Shown here: positions 1 through 8,969 of the stretch, piece by piece
Layout: each line of letters starts with the position of its first letter
How positions within the stretch are numbered: the first letter of the stretch is position 1
Assembly: GCF_015471405.1 (NCBI RefSeq)
Contig: NZ_BLVZ01000015.1
Location: 1 to 64,000 of the forward strand
Origin: Pseudomonas cichorii
Lineage (GTDB): Bacteria; Pseudomonadota; Gammaproteobacteria; Pseudomonadales; Pseudomonadaceae
Reading direction: 5' to 3'
Length of the DNA stretch: 64,000 nucleotides
Notes under the pieces: model-generated
Database searches by the model: none
What the model saw: only the letters and a program-made list of their open reading frames with translations
What the model was told of the DNA's origin: nothing
Position numbers and translations under genes: made by a program

Positions 1-3000
1 GAGTTGTTCACCGATCAGTTCCACGCCCACCTGGCTGGAAATTTCACCGGCCCGGTTGTCGATGTCGTCGACCTCGAGTTTCAGCGCTTTTGTGGCGCCT
101 ACCAGACCACCGACCCCGTTATCCAGGGTCGTGCCGGTCAAGGTCAGGGTGCCCTGGGCCACCAGTTCGCCGCCTTGCTGGGTCAGGCTGTCGACGGTGG
201 CGCTCAGGTTGTTCTGACTGGCGATGCGGCCCTGGCCGTTGAGCACCGTGTCGGCCTGCAACGTCATCACGCCCACGGCGTTGAGCAGGCCGTTCTGGTT
301 ATTCAGTTGGGTGCCGGTGAATTCAAGCCCGGCCTGGCTGGTGATACCGCCCTTCTGCGCGGCGCTCAAACCGGTCTGGCTATTGTCGAGGTCACCGATC
401 AACAGCGTCATCAGCTTGTCGGAGCGGATCACCCCGCCGCGGTTGAGCGCGCTGTCGCTGTTCACGGTCAGCAGGTCCTGCCCCACTACCCGGCCGCCCT
501 GATTGTTCAAGACCTGGCTGGTCAGGTTGAGGATGCCCTTGGCCTGCACCTGGCCGCCGCTGCGGTTATCCAGGGTGCCGGTCAGGGTGATATCCAGTTG
601 GCCATCGGTGAGCACGGCACCGGCCAGGCGGTTATCCAGGCTCGCGGCCTGCAGGTTCAGACCCAGGCCGGCCCCCAGGGTGCCAGCCTGGTTGTCGAGG
701 GCTTGAGCCAGAATGACGGTCAGCACCTCGTCGGCCATGACCTGGCCTTCGGCGTTGTGCAGGCTCTTGGCCTCTAACGTGATGGCCCCTGCACTGCTCA
801 GCAGGCCCTGGCGGTTGCTGACTTCGCCGGTGACGTCCAGCGTGAGGCCCGCCTCGCTGCTCACCTCACCGCTGTCGTTGGTCAGGGTATCGGCAGAGAG
901 GTCCACGCCGGTGCCGGACACCAGCCCGCGCAGGTTGGTCAGTGCCTTGTCGATGCGTACGACCAAGGATTCGTCGCTGAGCACCGTGCCATCGGTGTTG
1001 TCCAGCGAGGTGGCGGCCAGGGTAAAGCCCTTGGCACTGGAGATCTCGCCGCGCTGGTTGTTGACCGTACCCAAGTTGGTCAGCAGCAACTGGCCGGGGG
1101 CCGTAATCAAACCGTCCTGGTTATTGAGGTGGCCGTTGCCGAGGTCCAGGCTGACGTCGCCATTGCTGTACAGGCGCCCGTCGGCGTGTTGATCCAGGCC
1201 CGTGACCACAGCGATCAAAGCCATGGCACTGGCGATACGTCCTGCTTCGCTGTTATTGACCTGCGCGGCAGTCAGGCGCAGGGCCTCGGTGCTGGTCAGG
1301 CGACCGTCCTGGCTGTTGTTGAAGGCGCCGGTGGTGACGGTCACGCCTTTGCCGGCAATACGCCCGCTGCGGCTGTTGTCCAGGCGGCCGCTGGTGAGGG
1401 TCAGGGCTGCATCGCTGAGGATTTCGCCGCCCTGGTTGACCACGGCGTCCGTGACGGTGAGGTTGGCAGTGCCGGTGCTGGTGAGGCTGCCTGCCAAGTT
1501 CGACACAGAGCCAGCGTTCAGGGTCAGGATGCTATCGCTGCGCAAGACACCTTGCTGGTTATTCAGAGTGGCAGCAGACAGCTCAAGGCCCGTAGCAGAT
1601 ACCCGCCCGCGCAGGTTGGTCAGCACCTGGTCGATGCGCACGATCAGGGATTCGTCGCTGAGCACCGAGCCGTCGGTGTTGTCCAGCGACGTGGCGGCCA
1701 GGGTAAAGCCCTTGGCACTGGAGATTTCGCCGCTCTGGTTGTTGACTGTGCCCAGATTCGTCAGCAGCAACTGGCCGGGGGCCGTAATCAAACCGTCTTG
1801 GTTATTCAGATGGCCGTTGTTCAGGTCCAGGCTGACATCGCCATTGCTGTACAGGCGCCCGTCGGCGTGTTGATCCAGGCCCGTGACCACCGCGGTCAGG
1901 GCCATGGCGCTGGCGATACGCCCCGCTTCGCTGTTATTGACCTGCGCAGCAGTCAGGCGCAAGGCCTCGGTGCTGGTCAGGCGACCGTCCTGGCTGTTGT
2001 TGAAGGCGCCGGTGGTGACGGTTACGCCTTTGCCGGCGATCCGCCCACTGCGGCTATTGTCCAGGCGGCCGCTGGTGAGGGTCAGGGCCGCATCGCTGAG
2101 GATTTCGCCGCCCTGGTTGACCACGGCGTCGGTGACGGTAAGGCTGGACGTGCCAGCGCTGGTGAGGCTGCCTGCCGTATTCGACACCGCACCCGCGTTC
2201 AGGGTCAGGGTGCTCTCGCTGCGTATCACGCCTTGATTGTTATTGAGGATCGCGGTCGAGAGATCCAGGCCCGTGACCACCATGGTCAGGGCCATGGCGC
2301 TGGCGATACGCCCCGCTTCGCTGTTATTGACCTGCGCGGCAGTCAGGCGCAAGACCTCGGTGCTGGTCAGGCGACCGTCCTGGCTGTTGTTGAAGGCGCC
2401 GGTGGTGACGGTCACGCCTTTACCGGCAATACGCCCGCTGAGGCTATTGTCCAGGCGACCGCTGGTGAGGGTCAGGGCTGCATCGCTGAGGATTTCGCCG
2501 CCCTGGTTGTTGAGGGTCTGGGTGACGGTCGCCTGCACGGCACGGCTGGCGACAATGTTGCCGGTGTTGGTCAGGTTGCCTGCCGACAGCACCACATCGC
2601 CGGCGGCATTGCGGCTGTTATCAGCATTGACGCCCGCCTCGATGATCGCACTGTTGCTCAGGTGCCCGGTGCTGGACAGCGTGACGCTGTCCCGTGCGGC
2701 GATATTCTGCTGGATGGCCAGATCGCCCGGCGTCGTGATCGACAGCGACGAACCCGCATACAGCGGCCCGTTGACCTCGACCGCGTTGGCATTCACCGTC
2801 ACCGCCCCGCTGGCCGCCGTCTGCACCATGCTCAACTGGCCATTGGCATCGATCTGGATATCACCGGCACTGGCCGCCATATTCCCCGCCAGCCTCACCC
2901 CGACCCCGGCTTCGGTGCCCACCAGTTTCACGGCACCGGCGTACATGCCGCCCAAGGCCGAGCTGTCGATGGCCAGTTGCGGTTTGGTGCTGCCGTCGTC

Positions 3001-3759
3001 CGCCAGCGCCGTGGCATTGAGGGTCTGGGCATCAACGTCGTTGCGACCGGCAATGATGTTGAGCTTCTTGGCGTGCAGCTCGGCGTTGACCTTTGCGCTG
3101 CGGGTGATGATGTCGAACTGGTCAAGGTTGTCGGCATTGAGCCCCAGCCCCTCGATGGCCACGCTGCCACCCTGGACGTTGAACCGCACCAGATTGCCGT
3201 TGTTGTCCAGCACCGGTTTGCCGGTGGTCAGGGTCGCTTGCGGCGTGTTGAGAAAACCGCAGCCATCACAGGTGATGCCGTACGGGTTGGCAACGATTAC
3301 CCGCGCCGCCTGCCCCGCCACTTCGGTGTAGCCCTTGAGTTCGGTGCGGTTGTTGCTGACCACCTCGTTGAGAATCGTGGTCGCCGCCGCGCCTTGCAGG
3401 TTGCTGTTGGAGATGATGATCCCGCCCAGCTGGGTGTTCTGGGTCTGAGTGGGCGCCGTGGCGTTGTTGAGGATCACCCCCTGGCTGCCGACGTTGTACT
3501 GCTGGAACTGGTTATGCGACAGGCCACTGGCATTGGGCGCCGCAATATTGACGATCGGCACCCCGTTGCCCGCCGCCCCGACGCTGGTGGAGCCGCTGCT
3601 CACCACGATCCCGTCCGCCTGCGCCCACAGCGGCTGCCAGAACATGGCATTGGCCAGGATCAGCGCAATACCGCGCTTGGGCATCCCCCAGAAACGCTCA
3701 CGCAGTTGCACACGGGCCGACGGTTGACGGGCCAGGAAGGCGAGATGCTTGGCGTCCAT
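1..3759 (-). CDS. FhaB/CdiA-like two-partner secretion exoprotein (TpsA), 5' part
   Basis: Large secreted haemagglutinin-like protein, exported through the partner TpsB encoded just upstream. The reading frame is open from the ATG at 3759 to base 1 (1253 codons) and continues outside the window. The N-terminus has an extended signal region (MDAKHLAFLARQPSARVQ..., cleavage near LWAQA, about residue 46). A TPS secretion domain follows, with the hallmark NPYGITCDGCGFLNT near residue 160. After about residue 350 come degenerate 20-22-residue beta-helix repeats of the type LDN..G.I.S...L.L, down to LEVDDIDNRAGEISS at the window edge. Part of this repeat region is a recent duplication (see repeats). 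The 3' end is missing, so whether it is an adhesin or a contact-dependent toxin (CdiA) cannot be decided. The family assignment is very secure. Confidence 0.93.
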   Translation of the reverse strand, partial: MDAKHLAFLARQPSARVQLRERFWGMPKRGIALILANAMFWQPLWAQADGIVVSSGSTSVGAAGNGVPIVNIAAPNASGLSHNQFQQYNVGSQGVILNNATAPTQTQNTQLGGIIISNSNLQGAAATTILNEVVSNNRTELKGYTEVAGQAARVIVANPYGITCDGCGFLNTPQATLTTGKPVLDNNGNLVRFNVQGGSVAIEGLGLNADNLDQFDIITRSAKVNAELHAKKLNIIAGRNDVDAQTLNATALADDGSTKPQLAIDSSALGGMYAGAVKLVGTEAGVGVRLAGNMAASAGDIQIDANGQLSMVQTAASGAVTVNANAVEVNGPLYAGSSLSITTPGDLAIQQNIAARDSVTLSSTGHLSNSAIIEAGVNADNSRNAAGDVVLSAGNLTNTGNIVASRAVQATVTQTLNNQGGEILSDAALTLTSGRLDNSLSGRIAGKGVTVTTGAFNNSQDGRLTSTEVLRLTAAQVNNSEAGRIASAMALTMVVTGLDLSTAILNNNQGVIRSESTLTLNAGAVSNTAGSLTSAGTSSLTVTDAVVNQGGEILSDAALTLTSGRLDNSRSGRIAGKGVTVTTGAFNNSQDGRLTSTEALRLTAAQVNNSEAGRIASAMALTAVVTGLDQHADGRLYSNGDVSLDLNNGHLNNQDGLITAPGQLLLTNLGTVNNQSGEISSAKGFTLAATSLDNTDGSVLSDESLIVRIDQVLTNLRGRVSATGLELSAATLNNQQGVLRSDSILTLNAGSVSNLAGSLTSTGTANLTVTDAVVNQGGEILSDAALTLTSGRLDNSRSGRIAGKGVTVTTGAFNNSQDGRLTSTEALRLTAAQVNNSEAGRIASAMALIAVVTGLDQHADGRLYSNGDVSLDLGNGHLNNQDGLITAPGQLLLTNLGTVNNQRGEISSAKGFTLAATSLDNTDGTVLSDESLVVRIDKALTNLRGLVSGTGVDLSADTLTNDSGEVSSEAGLTLDVTGEVSNRQGLLSSAGAITLEAKSLHNAEGQVMADEVLTVILAQALDNQAGTLGAGLGLNLQAASLDNRLAGAVLTDGQLDITLTGTLDNRSGGQVQAKGILNLTSQVLNNQGGRVVGQDLLTVNSDSALNRGGVIRSDKLMTLLIGDLDNSQTGLSAAQKGGITSQAGLEFTGTQLNNQNGLLNAVGVMTLQADTVLNGQGRIASQNNLSATVDSLTQQGGELVAQGTLTLTGTTLDNGVGGLVGATKALKLEVDDIDNRAGEISSQVGVELIGEQL
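960..2520 (-). repeat. Near-identical long internal repeats in the tpsA gene
   Basis: Blocks starting at 1220, 1901 and 2291 share almost identical sequence over about 230 bp. The first two copies also agree back to about 960/1641, with a period of 681 bp (227 codons). The second and third are 390 bp apart (130 codons). Both spacings are multiples of three, so the frame is kept. Differences are mostly single synonymous-looking changes, which suggests recent duplication or gene conversion. Read directly by comparing the copies. Confidence 0.9.
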
Positions 3760-3810
3760 GCGGAGGTTTCCTGCGGGAGGTCAGAACGGTTGGTAAAGGG
3801 TCAGAAAGGC

Positions 3811-5511
3811 TTAGAAAAACAGTTCAAGCCGAAAGTAGATCGGTGCTTCCCGCTCGCTCAGCGCGGCAGGCCGCTCCAGCGAATGGGCGAAAGTCACGTT
3901 GGCGGCGAGGTATTTGCCGCGGGTGAACAACTCAACCGCACTGCTGGATACCCGACCGTTTTCACCTTCACTATTGGCGTCGTGACGGATGACGCCCTGG
4001 TCGTAAGACACGCTCATGCCGTATTGCTGGAGCACCGGCTGCAACCATTCCCAACCGACCGGTCGGGTCCAGCGCAGGTCGTTGCGCCAGTAGCCGCCGC
4101 TGTCGCCGGAAAGAAACTGCTCTTTATAGCCACGCACTGCGGATTGCCCGCTGATACTCAGGCGCTGGCTGTTGTAGAGCCGGTCTTCGCTGCGCTGGCC
4201 GGTGGCCAGGCTGTTGAAACTGAAGCTTTCACCCCACAGCTCGAAAGGCTGCTGATAGCTGAACGTTGCGGTGTATTTGCGGTAGCGGGCCGTGGGTTCA
4301 TTGCCTGCAGGATGGCCATCGCCCATCGCATCCAGCGCACCACTGCCTTGCTGGACGCCCAGTTCCAGGTTGGCAAATGCGCTGCCGATCAGCCGGCCAT
4401 GGGCGATGCCGAACTGCGTCTCGGTAATGCGCTGAGAGCCAATCGCCAGTTCGCTGTCTTCCACAAAACTGCGAGTGCGCAGGTGGCTGATGCCGGCATT
4501 CACGGACGTCTTGCCACGGGCATCGCGCTGAATCACGCGATCGACGCGCAACTGATGGGCCTGGCTTTCACCGGTGAACTTGAAGTCGATCCCGGCGCCT
4601 TGCCCAAGGGTTCGGTATTCACTGTCGTTGTAGGAGTAACTGAAATTCCACCAGCCCCACGGCAGGTTGTAACTGAACATGCTGCTGTAGGAGCTGCGTT
4701 GATGGTCAGTGACAGCGTCGCGCCCGCCACGCAGGCTTAACTGGTCGGCCAGCCCCAGCGGGCTGTCCCATTCAAAGCCCGCGCCCCACTGCTGTTCGCC
4801 AGTGCTTTTCTGACCGTTGTTATGACGGGCCAGAGAGGTGCGCCAGGGTTTCTGAGGCGTGTTTTTCACCAGCACATCGCTGCCGCCCACGGCCTGCCCC
4901 GGCGTCAGTTCCATCTTCGCCTGATTGGACGGCAGACGATTGAGCTGATCGACCATCTGCTCGATTTCACGCAGGTTCAGTACTTCGCTTTCACGCCCCG
5001 GAAACGTCATGTCCAGCTCGCGCGGAGTCAGGCCACTGCCTTCCTCGCTACGCAGTTTCTCCAGCTTGCCCTCGACCACCAGCACTTCGAGATGGCCCTT
5101 GGAAAGATCCTGTTGCGGCAGATAGGCGCGGGTAGTAACCCATCCCTTGTCGATATAGTGATCGGTGACGGCCTTGAGCACGTCGTTGAGTTGAGCGACG
5201 CCCAGGCACTCACCCAGAAAAGGTTTGAGCAAGGCATCGCGCTCACTGCCCGACAGCGAGTCGGCGCCCTTGAGTTCAATGACGTCGATCTTGAAACAGC
5301 GCGTATCGACTGGCGCCTCGGGAGCTTGCGGGGCTGGCTGGGCACCGGGCAATTCCTTGAGTTCTTCCAGGCGACGGCGTTGCTCTTCGAGTAGACGATC
5401 CTGACGATCGCGGATCAGGTCCTGCTCACCGGGGTTGGGAGCGGCCAGGGAAACCAAGGGAGTTACGGCGAATAGGGCAAACAGAGCTGCCCTTGATGCG
5501 GAGGAATGCAC
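3811..5511 (-). CDS. TpsB two-partner secretion outer-membrane transporter (ShlB/FhaC/HecB family)
   Basis: Omp85-type beta-barrel that secretes the TpsA protein encoded 51 bp downstream. I chose the GTG at 5511: it has AAGGA seven bases upstream and begins directly with a signal peptide (ASRAALFALFAVTPLVSLAA). The in-frame ATG at 5568 lies inside a consensus promoter and cannot be used if that promoter is active; the ATG at 5532 has no Shine-Dalgarno sequence. The mature protein starts with a charged coiled helix (RDRQDRLLEEQRRRLEEL), then POTRA domains (CFKIDVIELKGA...; HLEVLVVEGKLEKL). The rest is a 16-strand type barrel ending in phenylalanine (RLELFF). About 566 residues is normal for the family. 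It forms an operon with tpsA, transporter first. Confidence 0.93.
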   Translation of the reverse strand: MHSSASRAALFALFAVTPLVSLAAPNPGEQDLIRDRQDRLLEEQRRRLEELKELPGAQPAPQAPEAPVDTRCFKIDVIELKGADSLSGSERDALLKPFLGECLGVAQLNDVLKAVTDHYIDKGWVTTRAYLPQQDLSKGHLEVLVVEGKLEKLRSEEGSGLTPRELDMTFPGRESEVLNLREIEQMVDQLNRLPSNQAKMELTPGQAVGGSDVLVKNTPQKPWRTSLARHNNGQKSTGEQQWGAGFEWDSPLGLADQLSLRGGRDAVTDHQRSSYSSMFSYNLPWGWWNFSYSYNDSEYRTLGQGAGIDFKFTGESQAHQLRVDRVIQRDARGKTSVNAGISHLRTRSFVEDSELAIGSQRITETQFGIAHGRLIGSAFANLELGVQQGSGALDAMGDGHPAGNEPTARYRKYTATFSYQQPFELWGESFSFNSLATGQRSEDRLYNSQRLSISGQSAVRGYKEQFLSGDSGGYWRNDLRWTRPVGWEWLQPVLQQYGMSVSYDQGVIRHDANSEGENGRVSSSAVELFTRGKYLAANVTFAHSLERPAALSEREAPIYFRLELFF

Positions 5512-5553
5512 GGTGCGTCCTTGCAATATCATATTGATATCAAATTCGGCGCG

Positions 5554-5582
5554 ATTGTAGTTTGACATTACAATGGCGTCAA
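5554..5582 (-). promoter_or_regulatory. Sigma70 promoter of the tpsBA operon
   Basis: Reading the minus strand: TTGACG at 5582-5577, a 17-base spacer, then TACAAT at 5559-5554. This is five of six bases in each hexamer with the ideal spacing. The predicted transcript starts near 5547, about 36 bases before the GTG start. A TTGATATCAA palindrome at 5534-5543 lies in the early leader and could bind a regulator. Confidence 0.75.
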
Positions 5583-5893
5583 TTTTTTGTATCGACCGCG
5601 TATCGGGTTTGTTACGCCCGTATTTTCCCCCTTATCCAGAGCCTTCCCTCTTCCCCGCATTACATGCAAGGAAGCGCTTCGGCAGGAAGAAGCGATGACG
5701 AAATGGCTGCCACACAGAACCCGATTTACTGAAACGACAGCTCATCAGCAGCCTTGAACTATTCATCATGTTCCGCCCATCGCAGTAAACGAATAAACAA
5801 AGAATCTTTAGTCTCCAGGCCTCCTCAGAACTTATGCCTGCGCCATTGCCCGAAGTGGCAAACGCGCAAAAACCTGAGTTTGAGGAAAACCCG
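5569..5893. other. Intergenic region between tpsB and the Mn catalase
   Basis: The left end carries the tpsB promoter. The rest is the upstream region of the catalase gene. I see no convincing sigma70 box there and no RNA gene; short frames inside have neither start signals nor protein-like composition. Confidence 0.6.
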
Positions 5894-6781
5894 ATGTTTT
5901 TACATAACAAAAGACTTCAGTACACCGTACGTGTCGCCGAGCCCAATCCCGGCCTTGCCAATCTTCTGCTGGAGCAGTTCGGTGGCGCACAAGGCGAACT
6001 GGCGGCAGCAGCCCGTTACTTCACGCAAGCGCTGGCCGAAGAGGATGCAGGACGTAAAGACCTGCTGATGGACATTGCCACGGAAGAACTGAGCCACCTG
6101 GAAATCGTCGGTTCGATCATCGTCATGCTCAACCGGGGCGCGAAAGGACAGATGGCCGAAGGCGTGCAGGAAGAAGGTGAGTTGTATCGCAGCATCAATG
6201 GCGCGGGTAACGACTCGCACATCACCAGTGTGCTTTATGGTGGCGGTGCTCCGCTGGTCAACTCTGCGGGCGTTCCATGGACGGCCGCCTACGTCGATTC
6301 GATCACCGAGCCCACCGCTGACTTCCGCTCCAACATTGCCGCCGAAGCCCGCGCCAAGATCGTGTATGAGCGCCTGCTGAATGTTGTCGACGATCCCGGT
6401 ATCAAGGAGGCACTTGGCTTCCTGATGACGCGCGAGATCGCTCACCAGAAGTCATTTGAAAAAGCACTGCACTCGATCCAGCCCAACTTCCCGCAAGGCA
6501 AGTTGCCCGGCATGCCGGAGTTCACCCGCACCTACTTCAACATGTCCAGTGGCGAGCCGAACCTTCGCGGGCCATGGAACAGTGATGAAGAGTTCGAGTA
6601 TGTCGAAAATCCACAACCCGCTGTTGACGGTGGCGATGGCACTGCATCGGTGACACTCAATGAAGAGGATGCATTGACCCTGACCATGATGAAAGAACGC
6701 ACCAAGTCCGATCCTGACGCCGACCCGCTTACTGCGGCGGAGCTGGGATCAGGTCTGCTGCAGGGTAAAGAATCACTTTGA
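5894..6781 (+). CDS. Manganese (dimanganese) catalase
   Basis: Non-haem catalase that disproportionates hydrogen peroxide at a dinuclear manganese site in the cytoplasm. 295 residues; ATG at 5894 is preceded by TTGAGGA. Ligand residues are visible: E35 (GGAQGE), E65 and H68 (TEELSH), E151 (AAEARAK) and H184 (EIAHQK), matching the two E...ExxH pairs of a ferritin-like four-helix bundle. The acidic C-terminal tail is typical of the KatN/YdbD branch. It is followed in the same direction by a small acidic protein and a methyltransferase, and may form a stress-response group with them. Strong family call. Confidence 0.92.
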   Translation: MFLHNKRLQYTVRVAEPNPGLANLLLEQFGGAQGELAAAARYFTQALAEEDAGRKDLLMDIATEELSHLEIVGSIIVMLNRGAKGQMAEGVQEEGELYRSINGAGNDSHITSVLYGGGAPLVNSAGVPWTAAYVDSITEPTADFRSNIAAEARAKIVYERLLNVVDDPGIKEALGFLMTREIAHQKSFEKALHSIQPNFPQGKLPGMPEFTRTYFNMSSGEPNLRGPWNSDEEFEYVENPQPAVDGGDGTASVTLNEEDALTLTMMKERTKSDPDADPLTAAELGSGLLQGKESL

Positions 6782-6920
6782 ATCCGGCGGGCTGGCGTAA
6801 CACCGTTATTCAGCAGTGCCAGCACTGGCAGCGTTTGAAATGTTCCCTCACAATCTCGCCGTCTCGCCAGGCCTGCTCCCCGCAAGCCTGGCCACCCCAT
6901 TGAGTTTGAGGAAACCCGGC

Positions 6921-7214
6921 ATGAATGCACTTGAGTGGAACGAAGCCGCCCTGGCGAAATACCTCTCTACCCATCCGACCTTGCAGGATGAAATCAAGAA
7001 CCTCAGCCCCGAAGAGCAAAAGCAGCAAGCGCAGTGGGCGTTCGAGGATGAAGCCGAGGATCAGGGCATAGAGCCTTGGGAACTGGCTTTGCAATTGATT
7101 GCCGAAACCCCGGAACAACTCAAGAGCATGCGCCTTGAAGCCCACGCACAGGTGGCCGAAGCCCTGGGCATGGACTGGGACGAGTATTGCGAACTGAACG
7201 AAATCGAACAGTAA
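6921..7214 (+). CDS. Small acidic conserved protein, possibly DUF6388
   Basis: 97 residues, rich in Glu, Gln and Ala, predicted all-helical, no signal peptide, no membrane segment, two tryptophans in the middle (QWAFEDEAEDQG, EPWELALQ) and an acidic end. I think it matches the Pseudomonas family DUF6388 but cannot confirm this. The ATG at 6921 follows a GAGTTTGAGGAAACCC leader almost identical to that of the catalase. The location 140 bp after the catalase suggests co-expression; function unknown. Confidence 0.75.
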   Translation: MNALEWNEAALAKYLSTHPTLQDEIKNLSPEEQKQQAQWAFEDEAEDQGIEPWELALQLIAETPEQLKSMRLEAHAQVAEALGMDWDEYCELNEIEQ

Positions 7215-7244
7215 TCCCGGGCCTGTACAAGGAATAGAAGTGCC

Positions 7245-7925
7245 ATGAACCATTCTTCCGAAGCGGGCGCAGCCGTTTACTCTCCCCTGACCCTGAAACT
7301 CTATGACTGGTGGGTCCTGGGGGTTTCCAATCGTTTTGCCTGGCAGTGCTCGACGACGCAGGTATTGCAGCCGTTCTTCAATCGCCATGTCGGCGCACGC
7401 CATCTGGATGTAGGCGTCGGCACCGGCTATTACCTGGCCAATGCCAATCTGCCCATCAGTACCGAAGTCACCTTGCTGGACCTCAACAGCAGCAGCCTGG
7501 AAGCCGCACGCCAGCGCTTCGGGCGGCCGGGCATCCGGGTAATCCGCCACGATGTGTTCAAGCCGTTCGAACCCGAACATGAGACAGGGTTTGACTCGAT
7601 CTCTCTGTTCTATCTGCTGCACTGCCTGCCCGGAACCATGAGCGACAAGGCGCAGGTCTTCGCCAACCTCAAGACCCGCCTGAAAGATGACGGTGTGCTG
7701 TTCGGCGCAACCATTCTGGGCGACGAAGCCGGGCACAACGGGTTTGGTCGCAAGCTGATGGACGTCTATAACAAGAAAGGCATCTTCGGTAATCGCAGTG
7801 ACAGCGTTGCCAGCCTGCGCAATGCCCTGGCCTTGCATTTCAAGGACGTGACGGTGGAGGTCACGGGGAAAGTGGCATTGTTTACGGCAAGATCGCCTCT
7901 TATCCAACAAGACGTAACATCATGA
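7245..7925 (+). CDS. Class I SAM-dependent methyltransferase
   Basis: 226 residues. SAM-binding motif I is HLDVGVGTGYYLAN (about residues 47-60), followed by an acidic residue after the next strand (VTLLDLNSSSLEAARQRFG) and post-I/II motifs (RHDVFKPFE, FDSISLFYLLHCLPG). Rossmann-fold methyltransferase of UbiE/Methyltransf_25 type; the substrate cannot be read from the sequence. ATG at 7245 is preceded by AAGGA. It lies 30 bp after the small acidic gene, so it is probably the last gene of that group. A REPIN follows the stop. Confidence 0.85.
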   Translation: MNHSSEAGAAVYSPLTLKLYDWWVLGVSNRFAWQCSTTQVLQPFFNRHVGARHLDVGVGTGYYLANANLPISTEVTLLDLNSSSLEAARQRFGRPGIRVIRHDVFKPFEPEHETGFDSISLFYLLHCLPGTMSDKAQVFANLKTRLKDDGVLFGATILGDEAGHNGFGRKLMDVYNKKGIFGNRSDSVASLRNALALHFKDVTVEVTGKVALFTARSPLIQQDVTS

Positions 7926-7941
7926 ATTAAATCGTGTTTCC

Positions 7942-8031
7942 GTGGGAGCGAATTCATTCGTGAAGGTGCCCGTACATCCGAAGAGAATCTATCGCCTAGA
8001 ATGACGCCTCGCGAATGAATTCACTCCTACC
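7942..8031. repeat. REPIN (REP doublet), GAATTC-core family
   Basis: Two inverted REP palindromes, GTGGGAGCGAATTCATTCG (7942-7960) and CGCGAATGAATTCACTCCTA (8010-8029), flank about 45 bases that resemble the interior of the element at 23827-23914 (both contain GTACATCC...GAGAA...ATCG). They are therefore members of one mobile non-autonomous family. Confidence 0.9.
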
Positions 8032-8142
8032 GGCTTGCTTCGTGGATGACCTCACAATCCGTTCATGACCGATCAGTCAGCGCTTTACCTGATGGTTGCA
8101 GCTGAGTAACGTCTGCGCATCTCAACAAGAAGGAATAGCGCC

Positions 8143-8832
8143 ATGAGTGATCTGATCTCGTACCAACTGGACGATGGTATTGCCACGCTGACTCTCAACA
8201 ACGGCAAGGTCAACGCCATTTCGCCGGATGTGATTGCCGCATTCAATGCCGCGCTGGATCAGGCCGAGACAGATCGTGCCGTGGTGATCGTCACCGGGCA
8301 ACCGGGCATCCTATCGGGCGGCTATGACCTCAAGGTCATGACTTCCAGTGCCGAGGCGGCTATCGGCCTGGTAGCCCAGGGTTCGACTCTGGCGCGTCGC
8401 ATGCTGGCTCACCCCTTCCCCATCATTGTTGCGTGCCCGGGTCATGCCGTGGCCAAAGGTGCTTTTCTGCTGTTGTCAGCCGATTACCGGATCGGTGTCG
8501 AAGGCCCCTTCAATATCGGCCTCAATGAGGTACAGATCGGCATGACCATGCACCATGTCGGCATCGAACTGGCACGTGACCGCCTGAGCAAGTCCGCCTT
8601 TCATCGCTCGGTAATCAACGCCGAGATATTCGACCCCAGAGGCGCGCTGGACGCGGGTTTTCTGGACAAGGTGGTCAGCGTCGACGAGCTGCTGGCAACC
8701 GCCCGCGCCGCTGCCGTGCAGTTGAAAAAGATCAACATGAATGCCCACAGGAAAACCAAGCTGAAAGCCAGAAAGGCGCTGCTCGATACATTGGATGCCG
8801 CGATAGAACTCGATAAGCAGCATTCGCTCTAA
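8143..8832 (+). CDS. Crotonase / enoyl-CoA hydratase family protein
   Basis: 229-residue crotonase fold enzyme, presumably acting on an acyl-CoA. The oxyanion hole is visible: SGGYDLKVM (about residues 65-73) and HAVAKGAFLLLSADYR (about 105-120). NEVQIGMTM (about 128-136) supplies a glutamate equivalent to the second catalytic Glu of enoyl-CoA hydratase. The first catalytic Glu (GGGCEL in typical hydratases) is replaced here by KGAFL, so simple hydratase chemistry is doubtful. AAGGAA precedes the ATG. Single-gene unit with its own terminator. Confidence 0.85.
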   Translation: MSDLISYQLDDGIATLTLNNGKVNAISPDVIAAFNAALDQAETDRAVVIVTGQPGILSGGYDLKVMTSSAEAAIGLVAQGSTLARRMLAHPFPIIVACPGHAVAKGAFLLLSADYRIGVEGPFNIGLNEVQIGMTMHHVGIELARDRLSKSAFHRSVINAEIFDPRGALDAGFLDKVVSVDELLATARAAAVQLKKINMNAHRKTKLKARKALLDTLDAAIELDKQHSL

Positions 8833-8853
8833 GCATGGCGTTCGACAGATATG

Positions 8854-8877
8854 AAGCCCGCCAATGCGGGCTTTTTA
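8854..8877 (+). terminator. Rho-independent terminator after the crotonase gene
   Basis: AAGCCCGC / GCGGGCTT stem with a CAAT loop and a following T tract, 22 bases after the stop codon. Confidence 0.9.
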
Positions 8878-8969
8878 TTATCTGCGGACTCATGAGCGTT
8901 TGGTTAAGCTCACCCTGGCGCAATCCTTTTTGCATCACTGCCACTCCTTGAAAAAGAAGCGATACCGAT

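Noticed and set aside
1..3759. Contact-dependent toxin with immunity gene
   Set aside because: The C-terminal end of the exoprotein lies outside the window, so toxin and immunity cannot be claimed.
1129..4740. Plus-strand open frame of 1203 codons opposite tpsA/tpsB
   Set aside because: It is antisense to two certain genes. The translation is Gln/His/Ala/Val-rich without a family, the typical mirror of a GC-biased gene.
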